A DNA stretch of 64,000 nucleotides from Chloracidobacterium validum (GTDB lineage Bacteria > Acidobacteriota > Blastocatellia > Chloracidobacteriales > Chloracidobacteriaceae): the NCBI RefSeq assembly GCF_018304825.1, contig NZ_CP072648.1, forward strand, positions 2,153,501-2,217,500, given 5' to 3'. The notes under the pieces were generated by a model that saw only the letters and a program-made list of their open reading frames with translations, ran no database searches and was not told where the DNA came from. The translations under genes were made by a program, and so were the position numbers. Of this stretch, positions 46,870 to 56,633 are shown piece after piece; within the stretch, counting starts at the first letter, position 1; each line of letters starts with the position of its first letter.

Positions 46870-46898
46870 TTGCCGCCTTGCGATAGCTCGGCTATAGT
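46870..46898 (+). promoter_or_regulatory. Sigma-70-type promoter before the mutase gene
   Basis: -35 TTGCCG (46870-46875), 17-base spacer, -10 TATAGT (46893-46898, five of six). The predicted start is near 46905, immediately before an AAGGAG site and a short leader ORF. Confidence 0.6.
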
Positions 46899-46917
46899 CT
46901 CAGGCTGAAGGAGTCGT

Positions 46918-47070
46918 ATGGCGTGGCAGACTGGCCTCCGAAGCTTGCAGGAAAGAAATTTGCAAGAAATATGTAGTTCCTTTGAGCGATATTCGGGAAG
47001 CAACAAGGAAAACGATACCCATGAGCGCAGTCTTTACCAAGCTCGATGCGAGCGCCAAGCCGGACGCTAA
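46918..47070 (+). CDS. Short leader ORF overlapping the mutase start
   Basis: A 50-codon frame (begins [14 protein letters not shown], ends CERQAGR) with an AAGGAG site (46908-46913) four bases before its ATG and a promoter directly upstream. It extends 50 bases into the mutase gene in a different frame (stop at 47068-47070). I see no known leader peptide in it. It could couple or limit translation of the mutase, or be non-functional. Confidence 0.35.
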   Translation: MAWQTGLRSLQERNLQEICSSFERYSGSNKENDTHERSLYQARCERQAGR

Positions 47071-48736
47071 CCCGTCACCGAACGGGTTGCCTGCGGCCGA
47101 ACACCACTGGGAAGCAACCACCCTGGCCCAAACGCTAGCCAAGATGCCAGAACGTCGTTCGGACTTTACGACCGTTTCACTTCGACCCGTGAAACGACTC
47201 TACACCCCGAATGACTTGCCAGACTTTGACTACGAGCGTGACTTGGGGTTTCCAGGGGCGTTTCCGTACACGCGCGGTATCCATGCGACCGGTTATCGGG
47301 GCAAGCCGTGGACGATGCGCCAGTTTGCTGGCTTTGGCTCACCTGAAGACACGAACCGGCGGTTCAAGTACCTGCTGGAGCAAGGTCAAACTGGCCTATC
47401 CGTGGCCTTCGACTTGCCGACCTTGATGGGGTATGACGCGGATAGCCCCTTCTCCCTGGGTGAAGTCGGCAAGTGTGGCGTCGCTGTGTCAAGCCTGGCC
47501 GATATGGAAACGCTATTCGATGGTATTCCATTGGAGCAGGTAACGACCTCGATGACCATCAATGCACCGGCCTCGGTCATTTTCGCCATGTTCATCGTGG
47601 CAGCCGAGAAGCAAGGCGCTGATTTGAGAAAAGTCTCCGGCACGCTCCAAAACGATATTCTCAAGGAATACATTGCCCAGAAGGAATGGATTTATCCACC
47701 GCGTCCGGCCATGCGGTTGGTGACGGATAGTATCGCCTTCTGCGTTGAACGCATGCCCAAGTTCAACCCCGTCTCGATTTCGGGCTACCACATCCGGGAA
47801 GCTGGGGCAACGGCAGCTCAGGAGTTAGCCTTCACGCTGCGCGATGGGATTGAGTATGTCCAGCATTGCGTGGACGCCGGCCTCGACGTAGATGACTTTG
47901 CCCCACGCCTCTCGTTTTTCTTCAATGCCCACAATGACTTTTTCGAGGAAATAGCCAAGTATCGCGCGGCGCGGCGGCTCTGGGCGCGCATCATGCGGGA
48001 TCGCTTTGGGGCGCGGCAGGAACGTTCGTGGATGCTACGGTTTCATGCCCAAACCGCCGGGTGCACACTGACTGCGCAGCAGCCGTACAACAATGTCGTG
48101 CGGGTGGCGATTCAGGCGCTGGCGGCAGTTCTCGGTGGAACACAGTCACTGCACACCAACTCGCTGGATGAAACCCTGGCCCTGCCGTCCGAGCAGGCCG
48201 CAACCATTGCGCTGCGGACACAGCAAATCATCGCCCATGAAACGGGCGTCATCAACACGGTTGATCCACTTGGCGGCAGTTACTTTGTCGAGAAGCTGAC
48301 CAACGATCTCGAAGCCGAAGCTTTTGATTACATCCAGCGAATTGACGCCATGGGGGGCATGGTAGCGGCCATCGAGGCCGGGTTCCCGCAGAAAGAGATT
48401 CAGGAAGCGTCGTATCAGTACCAGAAGGTCGTTGACAGCCGCGACAAGGTCATCGTCGGTGTCAACGGCTTTACCCAATCGGAGAACCAGGAAGTTCCGT
48501 TGCTTTTGATTGATGAAGCGGCCGAACGGGCGCAGCGCGAACGGCTGGCAGCCTTGCGTGCCCGGCGGGACAACGTGGCGGTCGAGCGCGCGTTGCAAGC
48601 GCTGGTTGAAGGCGCGAAAACCAGCGCCAACACAATGCCGCTCATCATCGAAGCGGTTCGGGCCTATGCGACCCTCGGCGAAATTTGCGACTGCTTACGT
48701 CCAGTTTTTGGGGAATATCAAGAGCCTGCATTCTAG
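47021..48736 (+). CDS. Methylmalonyl-CoA mutase, large (catalytic) subunit
   Basis: A 571-residue TIM-barrel subunit. Its segments are typical of mutases: [79 protein letters not shown] and [18 protein letters not shown]. The B12-binding domain is absent, so it needs a separate small subunit, not found in this window. It interconverts methylmalonyl-CoA and succinyl-CoA; isobutyryl-CoA mutase large subunit (IcmA) is an alternative. ATG 47021 has AAGGA about 11 bases upstream; a TTG at 46982 is also open. Confidence 0.88.
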   Translation: MSAVFTKLDASAKPDANPSPNGLPAAEHHWEATTLAQTLAKMPERRSDFTTVSLRPVKRLYTPNDLPDFDYERDLGFPGAFPYTRGIHATGYRGKPWTMRQFAGFGSPEDTNRRFKYLLEQGQTGLSVAFDLPTLMGYDADSPFSLGEVGKCGVAVSSLADMETLFDGIPLEQVTTSMTINAPASVIFAMFIVAAEKQGADLRKVSGTLQNDILKEYIAQKEWIYPPRPAMRLVTDSIAFCVERMPKFNPVSISGYHIREAGATAAQELAFTLRDGIEYVQHCVDAGLDVDDFAPRLSFFFNAHNDFFEEIAKYRAARRLWARIMRDRFGARQERSWMLRFHAQTAGCTLTAQQPYNNVVRVAIQALAAVLGGTQSLHTNSLDETLALPSEQAATIALRTQQIIAHETGVINTVDPLGGSYFVEKLTNDLEAEAFDYIQRIDAMGGMVAAIEAGFPQKEIQEASYQYQKVVDSRDKVIVGVNGFTQSENQEVPLLLIDEAAERAQRERLAALRARRDNVAVERALQALVEGAKTSANTMPLIIEAVRAYATLGEICDCLRPVFGEYQEPAF

Positions 48737-48760
48737 CTCAACCTTGAAAAGACTCTGCTT

Positions 48761-49459
48761 ATGGCACGCATTCTCGTAATTGACGATGAGCCAGACGTGC
48801 GTCTGGCAACCGTGATGTCCTTGCAGCGTGGGGGTCATTCGACCACGGAAGCGGATAGTGGTGTTACCGCCATGCGGCTGCTTCAGCAAGCCGGCCCATT
48901 CGACCTTATCGTGTGCGATGTCATGATGCCCGGCATGACTGGCCACGAGGTCTGTCAACTTGTCCGTCTCAACCAGGCAACCAAGGATATTCCGTTCATT
49001 TTCCTGAGCGCGAAACGCGATGTTGAGGAGCGCGCGGAAGGCATTGGGCTTGGCGCAGACGATTATCTAGGCAAGCCGTTTGCCCTGGAGGAGTTACTCA
49101 TTCGGGTCAATAGCGCGCTCGCCAAGCACCAGGCGGTTGTTTTGGGGAAGGCGACACCGGACCCACTCCAGCAAATCACACTCGCACAGTGCATTGATTT
49201 GGTTGTCCGCCACAAGTTGAGCGGTCGGTTGACGACACTCATCAAGGCAGCCCAGGAAGGAGGCGGGCCGATTTCTGGCGCAATCTTCTTTGAAGGGGGA
49301 CATGCCGTTCATGCCAAACTTGAGGACCGGCTGGGCGAAAGCGCAGTTCGGGAAATCTTGGCGTCACCCCTGTTGATGTATTCGTTTGAAGCCTACGAAG
49401 TGACCGATCAGATCACGATGGCGATGGATATTACGCGACTCATCAAGAAGCACGGGTAA
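48761..49459 (+). CDS. Response regulator with C-terminal DUF4388/PATAN-type domain
   Basis: 232 residues. A complete receiver (DD8-9, Asp53 in VCDVMMPG, Lys105 in YLGKPF) is followed by a domain (about 130-230: LQQITLAQCIDLVVRHKLSGRLTTL, ISGAIFFEGGHAVHAKLEDRLGESAVREIL) with the DUF4388 pattern. Such domains occur in regulators of motility, pili and signalling in cyanobacteria and myxobacteria. There is no DNA-binding domain. It starts 24 bases after the mutase, so it may be co-transcribed. Cognate kinase unknown. Confidence 0.85.
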   Translation: MARILVIDDEPDVRLATVMSLQRGGHSTTEADSGVTAMRLLQQAGPFDLIVCDVMMPGMTGHEVCQLVRLNQATKDIPFIFLSAKRDVEERAEGIGLGADDYLGKPFALEELLIRVNSALAKHQAVVLGKATPDPLQQITLAQCIDLVVRHKLSGRLTTLIKAAQEGGGPISGAIFFEGGHAVHAKLEDRLGESAVREILASPLLMYSFEAYEVTDQITMAMDITRLIKKHG

Positions 49460-49576
49460 TCCCCTGCGCTGGTTAGCTTGCCAGTCAGGATTGCATACGA
49501 GGTGGCGGGTGTGGTCGTATAGACAATACCGGCACGGCCTTTCACGCATACCTTTAACCGCCTTTGGTTGTACGCT

Positions 49577-52468
49577 ATGGAGCGCATCGCTTCAACCACA
49601 GCTCCGCCGCCGGCCGCGTCTCGGCGAGCGGTATCGGAAGAGCTGTCACCGGTCACACCTTCGCTGGATGAAATTGAGCGTGAACTCAACGAGCGCTTGC
49701 TCAAGCTTGGTTTACCGGCGTTGGGTTCGGCTGAAGCGACAGCGGCGCGTGAAACGACTCTACTACGGACGGATGTCGGCCGGGCAACCCAAGTTCTGAA
49801 TCTGAGCGAGCTACGGACGGCGCTGCGGCAGCAAGTTCGGATTGCCGAAATCAAAGACCAAATCACAGTCGTCATCACCGACTGGCATCGTGAACAGTTT
49901 CGCACCGGCGAAATCAAAATTGCCGAGTTCGAGGTTCGGGCGGCTGACATTCTGCTGCCTTACTGCCGCGAATTCATTCCAAGCTTTCCTCAGGAGATGC
50001 GTCCGGTTGAGCTGGCGGTTGACCTCAACCTTGAAGCCATCCTTCGGGCGACGTTGCCGCGGGCCGGTGGGCGCGAGTTGACGAGCGAGGAAATTGAGAC
50101 GGCCGCAGTCCAGGTCTTGCAGGCGCTTCTGAAGCATCCGCTCATCCCCCAAGCGCACGCCGATCGGGCGGAAGTCAGCCTCCAGACAACAGTCCTCAAG
50201 GACAAAAACGGCACCGCCGTCTATTCGCCCTCGGATGCTACCTACCTCAAGCGGCTCATCGAAGAACGGAACCTGCTTGACCGGGAAGGCGAGATTGGCC
50301 TGTTGGCCATGCTGATTAGCGCGCGCAAGTGGCAAAAAATCACCGACGATACCCTGTTTGCCGCCGCCGTGGAATACACGCTCGAAGCCCTCGCCAAGCG
50401 GCGCGGCATCCCGAGTATTGTCTTGCGCAATGAAGGGCCAGATCACCCGGTGGCTTATATTCTGGGCGAGTATATTCAACACCACTTGGCTGAGTCGCTG
50501 GAAGGACAGATTGGGTTTGTTGAAGCATTTCTCAGCACAGCCGTGCAGGTGCTGGCCGAAGACGGCCCGCGCTTTGTTGAAGCCGTTCGGCAAACCTATG
50601 TGCCACGGCTTCGGCAGGTTTTCTTTGATCAGTTTCCAGAAGTCTTGCACCGCTTCTTCTATAACTTTGAACGGGAATTCTTGAGTTCTTCCCGCACGCT
50701 GCGGAGCAAGCTGTTTTTGCTCAAACGGATTGGCGACTTCTGCGAACTGGCCTTTTACTGCCATGACGCGGTGCACAAGTTTGCGACCCCAACCGGTGAC
50801 ATCTACGCCATCGAGCGGATCAACGAAGGCACGGCGCACTTTGCGCGCCGCAACGGATTGCCGCTGGCAGATGGCATGGATGTTTTCAATCAGCGCAACA
50901 CCTTGGCAGAGATCCTCATCAGTGCCATCAAGCACCGCCGTTCCCTGCCTTCGCCAGTTGGCAATACCGACGAACTACAGAGACAGTCTGAAAACTTGGC
51001 AACGAGCGACTTGCTCAACTGCCTGAACTACTTGCGACGTGCCTTCGACCACGATTATGCGCGCGCACGAGAGAATAGTTATGAGCAGTACCTTCATTGG
51101 CGCGGCCTCATTCTTGAGTGGAGCCGAACCTATGTCCGGCTCCTGACCGGGCGGACGCCCGACGATGTGGAGCAGTATCATCTGGACGGCATTGCCGCCT
51201 GGCACATTGAACAAGAAATCTCATTTACCAAAGTAAACTTCCCCTCGGTGTACCACCGCGACCAGGCTTCTGGGCTGACCGGCACGCCTACCATGCGCCA
51301 ACCACAGGACATTCTCAAGGAGTCGTTTTTGCGTTTCTGGCGGAATTTCCACGTCAGCATTCTCACGCGGGCACAGGCACGCGCTGAAGCCGAGGAGCGC
51401 ATTTTTTCGGGGGAAAAAAGTGACCGTCACGCCGCGCGGTTGTCAGTAGATGACTTAGGCAAGCGGGCTTTTTTGGCGCGCAGTGACTTGCCTTTGGCGA
51501 CCTACACCTTTGAGCGCCTGGCGCAGCACGTGACGCCACAAACCCACGATGCGACGGTGATAACGCAGTCCCTAGAAATGGTTCTGGAACTTTCGAGCCA
51601 GGCTTACACATCTGAAGAAGTCGCGGCAGCACGCAACTGTTTGCGCCGCGTGCAGCGCCGACTCGATGACCTGCTCGCGCTGAGTGAAAACGAGCGCCTT
51701 GAATATCGTTCTCGGATTCCTGCGATGATCCGCGATCTCGACCGTCGGGAGCCAATCCGGTTGGCATCCTACGTCGTGGCACTGGGCGACCTGGAAACCC
51801 CGGAACTCACGGATGAACGGGTCCTGGTGGAGTGGAAAACGCTAGAGACGACCATTCAGCGTCTCAAACAGATTGCTGCCACACTGACGATGGTGCGGTC
51901 GCGTCCGGCATTGCAGGCACTGGTGCGCACTTTCGGCGAGTGGTATGCGGCGCTCCCGGAATCTACTGATGTCGCTGAACGGCGGACCTATGCGCAACGC
52001 TGGCAAGACATCCAGGAACTGGCTCAGGTGAACATCGTGGTTTGGTGGATTCGACGACTGTTTCTGCGCATGGTTTGGATGCTCCAGTGCGTCGCCTCCG
52101 TCCCAGACTGGAAGCCACCAGAGACCTACGTGCTCGAAGACCTTTTAGGACTGGATACGCCGCCAGTTCGCCTGCGTGATTTGGAAACGGTGTTGGCAGC
52201 CTCCCCCCTGCCCAGCGTTGCGCGCTTGGCTGAACTGCTGCGGAATACGCTCATGGAACGGCTTGACCCGGCCAGCGGCGGTGGCTACTACACCAACGAT
52301 GAGCGTCGCTTGCTGGAGAGTCGGCTGCTGCGAGTCGAACAACTTGCCCGGCGTTCACCGTGGAAAGCGGCCCTGACCCGCTGGACTTATGGCGCATTCC
52401 GGGTCTGCCTCATACCGTTTCGCCGCACGGTAGCCAGTGCGCGAGCCAGCCATCCCCAACGCTCATGA
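49577..52468 (+). CDS. Large unknown protein (963 residues)
   Basis: I do not recognise a family. The protein is soluble-looking and mostly helical, with a disordered Ser/Pro/Ala N-terminus (1-30). Charged helices follow, including an IEDERELN-type start near residue 30. A conserved-looking core contains YCREFIPSFPQEMRPVELAVD, a DFCELAFYCHDAVHKFATPTGD block, and RGLILEWSRTYVRLLTGRTPDD. Near residue 825 a hydrophobic VVWWIRRLFLRMVWML stretch could touch a membrane. It follows the DUF4388 regulator by 117 bases and precedes yraN by 9. Start ATG 49577; a TTG at 49568 is possible. Length and continuous codon use support a real gene. Confidence 0.75.
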   Translation: MERIASTTAPPPAASRRAVSEELSPVTPSLDEIERELNERLLKLGLPALGSAEATAARETTLLRTDVGRATQVLNLSELRTALRQQVRIAEIKDQITVVITDWHREQFRTGEIKIAEFEVRAADILLPYCREFIPSFPQEMRPVELAVDLNLEAILRATLPRAGGRELTSEEIETAAVQVLQALLKHPLIPQAHADRAEVSLQTTVLKDKNGTAVYSPSDATYLKRLIEERNLLDREGEIGLLAMLISARKWQKITDDTLFAAAVEYTLEALAKRRGIPSIVLRNEGPDHPVAYILGEYIQHHLAESLEGQIGFVEAFLSTAVQVLAEDGPRFVEAVRQTYVPRLRQVFFDQFPEVLHRFFYNFEREFLSSSRTLRSKLFLLKRIGDFCELAFYCHDAVHKFATPTGDIYAIERINEGTAHFARRNGLPLADGMDVFNQRNTLAEILISAIKHRRSLPSPVGNTDELQRQSENLATSDLLNCLNYLRRAFDHDYARARENSYEQYLHWRGLILEWSRTYVRLLTGRTPDDVEQYHLDGIAAWHIEQEISFTKVNFPSVYHRDQASGLTGTPTMRQPQDILKESFLRFWRNFHVSILTRAQARAEAEERIFSGEKSDRHAARLSVDDLGKRAFLARSDLPLATYTFERLAQHVTPQTHDATVITQSLEMVLELSSQAYTSEEVAAARNCLRRVQRRLDDLLALSENERLEYRSRIPAMIRDLDRREPIRLASYVVALGDLETPELTDERVLVEWKTLETTIQRLKQIAATLTMVRSRPALQALVRTFGEWYAALPESTDVAERRTYAQRWQDIQELAQVNIVVWWIRRLFLRMVWMLQCVASVPDWKPPETYVLEDLLGLDTPPVRLRDLETVLAASPLPSVARLAELLRNTLMERLDPASGGGYYTNDERRLLESRLLRVEQLARRSPWKAALTRWTYGAFRVCLIPFRRTVASARASHPQRS

Positions 52469-52477
52469 CCAGAACCA

Positions 52478-52903
52478 ATGACGCTCACAAACTCGGCTGA
52501 TGCGGCCGCAGGCAACGGTCCCCGTGACCTTGGCCGGGAGGGTGAAACCCTCGCCGCTCGCTTTCTTATCCAGCGGGGGATGCGCATCGTCGCCTGCAAT
52601 GTGCGGGTTCCGGTCGGGCGGGCGCGCACCGGCGGGCGCGTCCATGGCGAAATTGACATTGTAGCCTTTGATGGACCAACCCTGGTTTTTGTGGAAGTCA
52701 AAACCCGCACCACCGACGCCGTAGCCGCACCGGAACGTGCCGTGACGACCGCGAAGCAGCGGCGCTTGCGCCGTGCTGCCCACCGCTACCGGGCGCTGAT
52801 TGGGCCGGCGGAAGCGCCCTATCGTTTTGACGTGGCGACGGTCGTTTGGCCTCCGGCGGGACCGCCAGCCATCCAGCTTCTCAAGGATTTTTTCCGACCA
52901 TGA
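52478..52903 (+). CDS. yraN: UPF0102 protein, YraN family
   Basis: A 141-residue predicted restriction-endonuclease-fold protein. It has the family pattern: LGREGETLAARFLIQRGM, HGEIDIVAFDGPTLVFVEVKTR (catalytic-type E-D-ExK) and KQRRLRRAAHRYRAL. The biological role is not settled in the family. Its stop overlaps the purN start (ATGA), so the two are coupled. Confidence 0.88.
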   Translation: MTLTNSADAAAGNGPRDLGREGETLAARFLIQRGMRIVACNVRVPVGRARTGGRVHGEIDIVAFDGPTLVFVEVKTRTTDAVAAPERAVTTAKQRRLRRAAHRYRALIGPAEAPYRFDVATVVWPPAGPPAIQLLKDFFRP

Positions 52904-53501
52904 CCACACCTCCCCGCTTGGTTGTCCTCATCTCCGGCCGTGGGTCGAACCTCCGGGCGCTGCTTGAAGCCATTGAGCAGCAGCGGTTACGCGCAACGCT
53001 GGCGGCTGTCATCAGCAATCGCGCCGACGCGGCCGGACTGCGCTTTGCTGAAGCCCAGGGTATCCCAACTCAAGTGGTTTCCCATGTGGGGCTGTCGCGC
53101 ACAGCCCATTCAGAGGCGCTGCGTGACGCCGTGCTGCCCTTTGAGCCACAACTGATTTGCCTTGCCGGTTTTATGCGTTTGCTGGCCCCAGCCTTCACGC
53201 AGGCGTTTCCCTGGCGCATTGTCAATATCCATCCATCGTTGCTCCCGGCCTTCCCTGGACTGGATGCCCAACAGCAGGCATTTGACTACGGGGTAAAGGT
53301 TTCCGGCTGCACCGTTCATCTGGTGGACGACGAACTCGACCACGGTCCGATTGTCATGCAGTCCGCTGTACCAGTTCTTGACGACGACACCCCGGAAACT
53401 CTGGCAGCGCGTATTTTGATGGCTGAACACAAGACCTACCCAGCGGCCGTCGAGCGGTTGCTCCACGAAGCTTGGGAAATTGTTGGGCGGCGGGTGATGT
53501 T

Positions 53502-53523
<22 letters not shown>
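52900..53523 (+). CDS. purN: Phosphoribosylglycinamide formyltransferase
   Basis: A 207-residue enzyme for the third step of purine synthesis, using 10-formyl-THF. It has VLISGRGSNLRALLEA, ICLAGFMRLL, and NIHPSLLPAFPGLDAQ with the catalytic Asn and His, then DELDHGPIVMQ with the catalytic Asp. ATG 52900 overlaps the yraN stop. Its last 22 bases overlap the 3' end of the convergent rhomboid gene. Confidence 0.95.
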
Positions 53524-54227
<704 letters not shown>

Positions 54228-54300
54228 GCGCCGTCTCCTTTACGGTTCGCTCAGGCGTTTTACCCGCCAGACTAGCTAACAACCAGGAATCCGGTAAGCC

Positions 54301-54729
54301 ATGCGCGAAGATACCATTATTGTGACCGACTTTGCCCGTCCGCGGGCGAACTATCCCCACGCCCGACGGGCGGGAGCGTTTCTCTTTGTTTCTGGCTTGT
54401 CGTCCCGCCGGGCGGACGACACGCTTGCCGGCGTGACCCGCACACCCGATGGGCAGGTCATCCGCGACATTGCCGAGCAGACGGAAGCCGTGATTGAAAA
54501 TCTGCGAACTGTTTTGCGGGCGGCCGGCGCCGACCTTGACCATCTGGTGGATGTAACCGTCTTTCTGGTCAATATGGCCGACTACGCAGCCTTCAATGCC
54601 GTCTATGACCGCTATTTCAGCGCAACGACCGGGCCGACCCGGACGACGGTTGCCGTCCGCGAGTTACCACACCCGGACTTGTTGATTGAAATCAAAGCCG
54701 TCGCCCTGGTGGACTCCACCCCGGACTAA
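54301..54729 (+). CDS. RidA/YjgF-family enamine deaminase
   Basis: A 142-residue trimeric-family protein. It has FLFVSGLSSR, the conserved GADLDHLVDVTVFLVNMADYAAFNAVYDRYF, and RTTVAVRELPHPDLLIEIKAVA with the catalytic Arg. Classical RidA hydrolyses 2-aminoacrylate. The extended N-terminus and loop suggest one of the other Rid subgroups, so no specific substrate is given. Converges on the aldo/keto-reductase-like gene with 15 bases between stops. Confidence 0.85.
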   Translation: MREDTIIVTDFARPRANYPHARRAGAFLFVSGLSSRRADDTLAGVTRTPDGQVIRDIAEQTEAVIENLRTVLRAAGADLDHLVDVTVFLVNMADYAAFNAVYDRYFSATTGPTRTTVAVRELPHPDLLIEIKAVALVDSTPD

Positions 54730-54744
54730 AGGGACTGGCATAGC

Positions 54745-55575
54745 TCAGGAAGTCAAATCCGAAACAAACCGCGCCAGCCAAGGTTGCCGGTGATGCTCCC
54801 GGACGGCCGCGCCAACCCGCTTCATCCAGCTTAGTTCCTCGTCTGACATTGGGCCTTGTTCAAGCGCCGTGAAAGCCGCTTCAAGTTCGGCTGCGTCTTT
54901 GGGGCCAGCCAGGCACACATCCACATGTGGGCTCGTAAGCACGAAGCGATAGCAGTCAGCCGCGCTGGGAGTTCGTTCACCTTTTGGCGTCAGCCGCGAG
55001 TCAAGCAGTGATCCCCACCGCGTTGCCGTATAGGCCGTCACGCCGACGCGCCGCTGACGCAGATGTGGGAAAACTTCGGCCTCAGCGCCGGGATGCGCCG
55101 CGTTGTACCGCACCATAATGGCGTCAAACGCCGGGTCGTCAATGAATGACTTGAACATCCGGCGCTCATGGCATGAGATCATGATGGCGCGGGCGCGCCC
55201 GGCGGCTTTGAGGCGCAAGGCCGCGTCGAGGATGCGGCGGGGCGGCACGGCATTCCACCAACCGAGCAGCAAAATGTCCGTGTAGTCGGTGTCGAGTTCC
55301 CGCAGCGCCGACTCCAGTGCCGGCTTCATCAGGAAGCCCACGCGCGTGTACGTCTGGACGACAACGACGAGGTTTTCCCGGTCGCGCGCCGCGAGCCGAC
55401 GAATGGCCTTGCCAAAATCAGGGCGCTGGATGGACCCCCAGTAGAGGTAGTTGATGCCGCGTTCATAAGCGGCTTCAACTTCGCGCGCGCCAATGCCGTA
55501 GCTTGAACCAAGGCCGATCCGGCTCACCCGCAAACCGGTGTCGCCAAACGGCATTTTTTCAAAAGCCGACGCCAT
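54745..55575 (-). CDS. Aldo/keto-reductase-like protein with non-canonical active site
   Basis: A 276-residue TIM-barrel protein. The start FEKMPFGDTGLRVSRIGLGSSYGIG and the overall layout (ILDAALRLKAAGRARAIMISCHE) fit the AKR family. The usual Asp/Tyr of 'NFFDTA--YG' is replaced by NYLYWGSI, the 'TK' lysine by VVQTYTR, and the 'HRPD' histidine by LLLGWWN. NADPH-dependent reduction by the standard tetrad is therefore doubtful. Start ATG 55575 is used over an upstream alternative because it gives the family N-terminus. It may bind a cofactor in another role. Confidence 0.75.
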   Translation of the reverse strand: MASAFEKMPFGDTGLRVSRIGLGSSYGIGAREVEAAYERGINYLYWGSIQRPDFGKAIRRLAARDRENLVVVVQTYTRVGFLMKPALESALRELDTDYTDILLLGWWNAVPPRRILDAALRLKAAGRARAIMISCHERRMFKSFIDDPAFDAIMVRYNAAHPGAEAEVFPHLRQRRVGVTAYTATRWGSLLDSRLTPKGERTPSAADCYRFVLTSPHVDVCLAGPKDAAELEAAFTALEQGPMSDEELSWMKRVGAAVREHHRQPWLARFVSDLTS

Positions 55576-55612
55576 GGCTTGTGTTCGATACTGCAACCGA
55601 CGGTGAGGTGCG

Positions 55613-55688
<76 letters not shown>

Positions 55689-55701
55689 ACGTGGGGAGTG
55701 C

Positions 55702-55730
55702 ATCCTACCCTGTGCCGCACAGTGCGGCAA
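55702..55730 (-). promoter_or_regulatory. Probable promoter of the CAU tRNA
   Basis: Minus strand: -35 TTGCCG (55725-55730), 17-base spacer, -10 TAGGAT (55702-55707). Position just before the tRNA fits. Each box has four matches. Confidence 0.5.
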
Positions 55731-55735
55731 GTCAT

Positions 55736-56536
55736 TCACTTTGCGCCGGTCACAAGGGCAAATATGACCGATCCGATGAGGCCGAGCAGCCACAACCCGG
55801 CCGGGATAATCACCATTTGCCGCGGGGTTTTCTTGTAAGCCACGGCGGCCAACCCAATCGCCATGAGCGCTATGAACCAGAGCGAAAACAAATCCACCCA
55901 GCTTACGGCTGCCAGGCACCAGGCCGGCAACGATTCGGGCAGAAGCGCCGCCGGGTTGCTGATGACGAAACTGCCACGCGCCTTGAGAATTTGCTCCACA
56001 TCCGGTGGGCGGAGAAGCACGATGAGCAAGTTCAGGACATACTTGACGCTATCCGTGGCATAGGTCGCGTAAGCCGTCACCGAAAGCACCTGCACAAAGC
56101 TCGATTGTCCCCGCACCAGCAGCATGCCGAGGTAGTATAACCCGGCTAGCGTCAGCGTCGCCGCCACGCCGGCCACCACACCGACCACCGGAGCAAAGCG
56201 CTGGAGTCCGGCGCTAAAGGCAATGCCTTGCTCGAACTGACGCTGTTCGGCGTCGGACAGGTCGCTCCACCGCTTGCCTTGGTTTTCAAGCTGCCGCTCG
56301 ATGGCGCGGCGGGCGACCTCCCTGGGATCAACCTTGACCCAAAAGGTGAAAAAGACCGAGAAGCCAACCGTCAAGATCGCCATGACCATCATGGGCGCCA
56401 TAAAATCAGGTTTGTGACGCAGTGCTGCGAAGACCGCCCTTGGCGAGAAAAAGACATCGCCCAGGCGTTGCCAAACGGTTGATGACGAAACAGGGGCCGG
56501 GGCTTCGGAAGGCAAGCTTTCGTTGATGTCCTGCAT
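55736..56536 (-). CDS. Yip1-family membrane protein
   Basis: A 266-residue integral membrane protein. A cytoplasmic N-terminus (WQRLGDVFFSPRAVFAALRHKPDFMAPM, a typical Yip1 entry motif) is followed by about five TM helices between residues 45 and 265. A charged periplasmic or cytoplasmic loop (REVARRAIERQLENQGKRWSDLSDAE) lies after the first helix. Function of bacterial Yip1 proteins is unknown. Followed on the same strand by the CAU tRNA. Confidence 0.75.
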   Translation of the reverse strand: MQDINESLPSEAPAPVSSSTVWQRLGDVFFSPRAVFAALRHKPDFMAPMMVMAILTVGFSVFFTFWVKVDPREVARRAIERQLENQGKRWSDLSDAEQRQFEQGIAFSAGLQRFAPVVGVVAGVAATLTLAGLYYLGMLLVRGQSSFVQVLSVTAYATYATDSVKYVLNLLIVLLRPPDVEQILKARGSFVISNPAALLPESLPAWCLAAVSWVDLFSLWFIALMAIGLAAVAYKKTPRQMVIIPAGLWLLGLIGSVIFALVTGAK

Positions 56537-56633
56537 GTGTAAAGACTTACTCCTGACAGGGTTGTGGTTCTCAAATCACGGCGCGGCACGGCAACCTAGG
56601 TCACTGTCGGCCGCCTTGACTTAGCAATCACCT

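Noticed and set aside
49811-50935. 374-codon minus-strand open frame
   Set aside because: Antisense to the 963-residue gene, with no ribosome-binding site or recognisable motif; the plus frame is open three times longer.
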